From: Phormidium tenue FACHB-1052
GTDB lineage: Bacteria; Cyanobacteriota; Cyanobacteriia; Phormidesmidales; Phormidesmidaceae
Length of the DNA stretch: 64,000 nt
NCBI RefSeq assembly: GCF_014696675.1
Contig: NZ_JACJQN010000012.1
Location: 1 to 64,000 of the forward strand
Direction of reading: 5' to 3'
Positions 61,372 to 64,000 of the stretch are shown here, piece after piece; position 1 is the first letter of the stretch; every line of letters starts with the position of its first letter. A program made the translations under genes and the position numbers. Under the pieces are notes generated by a model. The model was not told the origin of the DNA. It searched no databases and was given only the letters and a program-made list of their open reading frames with translations.

Positions 61372-61657
61372 AGGCTTCCACCTTTACCTTGTTGCTATAA
61401 AACGCCACGTAGCCCTTGATGTTGCTCGCGGCGGGCTTGGGTTCGGCGTAGTACCAGGCGGCTCCAGAGTTGACATTGTTATCAACAACGATGTCGTAGT
61501 AGCTGGCGGTACCTTTCCACGGGCAGCTGGTGGTTTTGCTGATGGGCTTGAAGTAGTCCATATTCAGCGAGTCGGGGGGGAAGTATTGGTTGCCTTCGAC
61601 CACTTCGCAGGCGTCGCTTTCAGCCAGCACAACGCCATTCCAGGTAACTTTAGCCAT
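61370..61657 (-). CDS. DUF427 domain protein
   Basis: 95 residues: ATWNGVVLAESDACEVVEGN, YFPPDSLNMDYFKPISKTTS and CPWKGTASYYDIVVDN, followed by AAWYYAEPKPAASNIKGYVA. This is the compact DUF427 fold of unknown function, common in cyanobacteria and actinobacteria. It is cytoplasmic, with no signal. The ATG at 61657 has the SD GGAGAG a few bases upstream. It is convergent with ilvC. Confidence 0.92.
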   Translation of the reverse strand: MAKVTWNGVVLAESDACEVVEGNQYFPPDSLNMDYFKPISKTTSCPWKGTASYYDIVVDNNVNSGAAWYYAEPKPAASNIKGYVAFYSNKVKVEA

Positions 61658-61849
61658 GGGATACTCTCCAGATTTTCCTTTCAGACTATAGCGAATCTGG
61701 TGTGAGACAGCCGGGGCGGCTATCCCACAAGCACAATCTCAGAGACCCCCCAGACTCTAAATGGCCATCCTCTTGAGGGATGGGTCTCTGGCCCGTGCTG
61801 CCATATTGCCTTGATCGATTAATAATCCAGGCTATCGAGTTACACCGCT

Positions 61850-63343
61850 ATGCTCGATCAATCGCAGACTCCTATTCTCACGGCATTGCAGGCAAGCAGT
61901 CAGCGACCCCATGCAGCGTTTTATGCGCCAGGCCACAAGCAAGGGCAGGGGGCATCTCCTCGGCTGCGGGATCTGCTGGGAGCAGCGGCGCTAGCAGCGG
62001 ATCTGCCGGAACTGCCGGAGCTGGATAATTTATTTGCCCCGGAGGGCGTGATTCTTGAAGCCCAAGAGCTTGCTGTCGAGGCCTTTGGAGCTGGGCAAAC
62101 TTACTTTCTCGCCAACGGCTCGACCTGTGGCATTGAGGCAGCCATTCTCGCCACCTGTGGCCCTGGCGAAAAGATTATCGTGCCGCGCAATGCCCATCGC
62201 TCGGTGATCGCGGGGCTGGTGCTGTCGGGGGCGATGCCGGTTTTTGTGGCTCCAGAGTACAGCGCAGAGCTGGGGTTAGCTCTGGGGGTCAAGGCTGAGG
62301 CGATCGCCTCAGCCCTTGTCCACCACCCCGACACCCGCGCTATTTTGCTGGTGTCGCCCACATACCACGGCATATGTTCGAATGTAGGGGCGATCGCCTC
62401 CCTCGCCCACCACCACAACATTCCCCTACTGATAGACGAAGCCCACGGACCGCACTTTGCCTTTCACCCAGACCTGCCCACCCCGGCATTGGCGCTGGGC
62501 GCTGACCTGGTGGTGCAGTCAACCCATAAGGTGCTGGGGGCATTGAGTCAGGCAGCGATGCTGCATACCAGGGGCGTTGGCAATGCCTCTCCTCAGGAGA
62601 ATCGCATCGATCGCGATCGCCTGCAAGCAGCCCTACAGCTCACCCAGTCTACCAGCCCCAATTCTTTGCTGCTGGCATCGTTGGATGCGGCTCGTCACCA
62701 GATGGCGACGGAGGGCAAGGCACTTTTGTCAGATACATTGGCCCTGGCGCAGCACATGCGTACGGAACTGGCTACGGTTCCTGGCCTGCGGACGATCGAT
62801 AAACCGGCAGTAACAGCATTCTCCAGCGTTAGCGATTTGGATCTAACTCGGCTAACGGTGGATATCTCGGGCTTAGAGCTGACGGGGCTAGAGGCCGACG
62901 AAATTCTCCACAAAGAGCTAGGCGTTACGGTCGAACTGCCGGAACTGCGGCATCTGACCTTAATTATTAGCCTTGGCAATACAGATGAGGATCGGCAGCG
63001 GTGTGTGGCTGGTTTTCGTTTGCTGGCAGAGAGATATGCCAAACAGACCGCTTCCGCCGAGGCATGGCCTCAGCCCACCCCAGCCTTTGCCGATTCCTTA
63101 TTTACGCTGCCGGTGGTGTCGCCCCGCGAGGCGTTCTTTGCGGCTACGGAAACCGTTGGAGCTAAAGCTGCTGTTGGCCGCATTAGTGCCGATACAGTTT
63201 CGGCCTATCCTCCTGGCATACCGGCCATTGTGGCAGGTGAGGTGATTGGTGAGGGGGCGATCGCCCATCTCACCACAATCAAACAACAGGGTGGCTACGT
63301 GACCGGCGGCAATGCGCCAGAAGCATTCCGGGTTCTAGCCTAA
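61850..63343 (+). CDS. Orn/Lys/Arg decarboxylase family PLP enzyme
   Basis: 497 residues. Fold type I PLP enzyme: FYAPGHKQGQGASPRLRDLL, FLANGSTCGIEAAILATCGP, LLVSPTYHGICSNVGAIASL, IPLLIDEAHGPHFAFHPDLP (PLP Asp and His) and VVQSTHKVLGALSQAAMLHT with the Schiff-base Lys. The C-terminal domain matches the decarboxylase C-terminal region (GKVISADTVSAYPPGIP-type: RISADTVSAYPPGIPAIVAG). It decarboxylates lysine, arginine or ornithine; which one is not clear. It lacks the N-terminal response regulator-like domain of inducible enterobacterial forms, as in other biosynthetic members. Confidence 0.88.
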   Translation: MLDQSQTPILTALQASSQRPHAAFYAPGHKQGQGASPRLRDLLGAAALAADLPELPELDNLFAPEGVILEAQELAVEAFGAGQTYFLANGSTCGIEAAILATCGPGEKIIVPRNAHRSVIAGLVLSGAMPVFVAPEYSAELGLALGVKAEAIASALVHHPDTRAILLVSPTYHGICSNVGAIASLAHHHNIPLLIDEAHGPHFAFHPDLPTPALALGADLVVQSTHKVLGALSQAAMLHTRGVGNASPQENRIDRDRLQAALQLTQSTSPNSLLLASLDAARHQMATEGKALLSDTLALAQHMRTELATVPGLRTIDKPAVTAFSSVSDLDLTRLTVDISGLELTGLEADEILHKELGVTVELPELRHLTLIISLGNTDEDRQRCVAGFRLLAERYAKQTASAEAWPQPTPAFADSLFTLPVVSPREAFFAATETVGAKAAVGRISADTVSAYPPGIPAIVAGEVIGEGAIAHLTTIKQQGGYVTGGNAPEAFRVLA

Positions 63344-63426
63344 CACCAACAACCATCGCTCTCGACCTCTAGGTTAGGATGGTTTGGGTTTTTGTTCGCT
63401 CTATTCCTTAACCGTTTCTTGCCCCC

Positions 63427-63669
63427 ATGGATGCTGTGTTTAGTTCCGTTGATCCTCAACTGGTGCTGCTGATTGCGGCGATCGCGGTCGTCGTTTTAGC
63501 TGCCCAGCTGTTTTTCAGAATTTTAAGCGTAGGACTTGTTCCGCTCATTGGTCTAGTTGCGATTGTTGTGGCGCTGCAATACCTGTTTGGCATTAGCCCT
63601 AAACAGCTGTGGCTTGAGGTCAGCAATCTGCCTCAGATGGCGATGGAGTTCTTTAATAGCTTGGCCTGA
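63427..63669 (+). CDS. Small two-helix membrane protein
   Basis: 80 residues, two transmembrane helices (LVLLIAAIAVVVLAAQLFFR and SVGLVPLIGLVAIVVALQYL), then a short amphipathic end. No family recognised, although similar proteins are widespread in cyanobacteria. It follows the PLP decarboxylase gene on the same strand after 83 bases. Confidence 0.65.
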   Translation: MDAVFSSVDPQLVLLIAAIAVVVLAAQLFFRILSVGLVPLIGLVAIVVALQYLFGISPKQLWLEVSNLPQMAMEFFNSLA

Positions 63670-63772
63670 GGATCAGGTTTAGGGGCGATCGCCTGTGAAT
63701 TTTAGGCAGAAGCGGCTCATGGACAAACGGCGTAGGGGCGAGCGGGTGTCTGACCGCTGCAAAGTCCCAATT

Positions 63773-64000
63773 CTAAGTAGAGCCGTTAAGTTCAAAACTG
63801 ATGCGATCGCGCCCCAGCGCCAGCACCCCATTCTGCCCGCCAAAGCCAAAGCTCAGGCACAGCGCCACATCTAGATCATTGACCACAGGCTCAGTCACTA
63901 GTTTGGGATAAATACTCTCGCCCCCATCGCCCCCATTCGGCGGGAGCACGTGATGGCGCAGGGCCATTAGGCAAACAGCCGCCCCGATCGCCCCCGAAGC
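63773..64000 (-). CDS. Beta-ketoacyl-ACP synthase, C-terminal end (partial)
   Basis: At least 75 residues, running off the end of the window. ASGAIGAAVCLMALRHHVLP and DLDVALCLSFGFGGQNGVLA show the helix carrying the usual Gly-Ala-Ala pattern and the closing SFGFGGxN motif of ketosynthase I/II. The catalytic Cys and the two His lie outside the window. The frame is open to base 64000 and a stop is at 63773. The enzyme condenses acyl-ACP with malonyl-ACP. Which paralogue (fabF or a secondary KAS) cannot be told from this end. Confidence 0.85.
   Translation of the reverse strand, partial: ASGAIGAAVCLMALRHHVLPPNGGDGGESIYPKLVTEPVVNDLDVALCLSFGFGGQNGVLALGRDRISFELNGST

Overview
The window is chromosomal DNA of a filamentous-type cyanobacterium, most like the Leptolyngbya/Nodosilinea group. 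This rests on very frequent GCGATCGC (HIP1) octamers in coding DNA, a P-II (GlnB) gene with a perfect NtcA box, PAP/fibrillin proteins, a RarA fusion typical of cyanobacteria, a group 2 sigma factor and several cyanobacterial DUF families (DUF3134, DUF3124, DUF29). The genus is an inference. No rRNA, tRNA or CRISPR array was recognised.

Layout. 1-1.1 kb: gene-poor decayed DNA with a protein tail remnant, a frameshifted ankyrin pseudogene and a possible group II intron fragment. 1.1-13 kb: TRIC-type channel, quinone oxidoreductase, a 1772-residue hybrid histidine kinase with an N-terminal DNA-binding-type domain, YihY/BrkB membrane protein, DUF3124 lipoprotein, YcxB-like protein, threonine aldolase and CobH. 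13-21 kb: pentapeptide repeat protein, zincin-like protein, PHP phosphoesterase, PAP/fibrillin, GlcF-like Fe-S protein, FMN reductase, aspartoacylase-like protein and an ATP-dependent DNA ligase. 21.3-25.9 kb: an accessory patch with a lectin-like propeller protein and a tandem LuxR-type regulator family including a dead copy. 25.9-33.4 kb: RarA fusion, then an accessory three-gene operon (LRR-Roc-COR GTPase, DUF6883, DUF4926 protein) that is the best candidate for an undescribed conflict or signalling system, then a LURP-one-like protein. 33.6-44.6 kb: housekeeping genes (sigma factor, TonB-like protein, metallophosphoesterase, FolC, GlnB, isochorismatase-like hydrolase, MraY, DUF3134, PAP, protease-like protein). 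44.6-64 kb: a very large AsmA-like protein of unknown role, VanY-type peptidase, AEC transporter, peptidoglycan-binding protein, CBS protein, MalQ, NUDIX, RidA, GshB, a MazF-type toxin-antitoxin pair, MsrA, a solitary HsdR_N-type nuclease protein beside an XRE regulator, SDR, DUF29, IlvC, DUF427, an Orn/Lys/Arg decarboxylase-like enzyme and the end of a ketoacyl-ACP synthase running off the window.

How the parts relate. Most genes are single transcription units typical of cyanobacteria, so little operon logic is available. The clear exceptions are the 28.3-32.5 kb operon, where a 4-base ATGA overlap and a short Gly-Asp-Asn-rich motif common to the first and last proteins tie three genes together, and the antitoxin/toxin pair at 56.0-56.6 kb. 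Intergenic regions carry a recurring family of G-rich/C-rich inverted repeats that sit mostly just after genes and may act as terminators.
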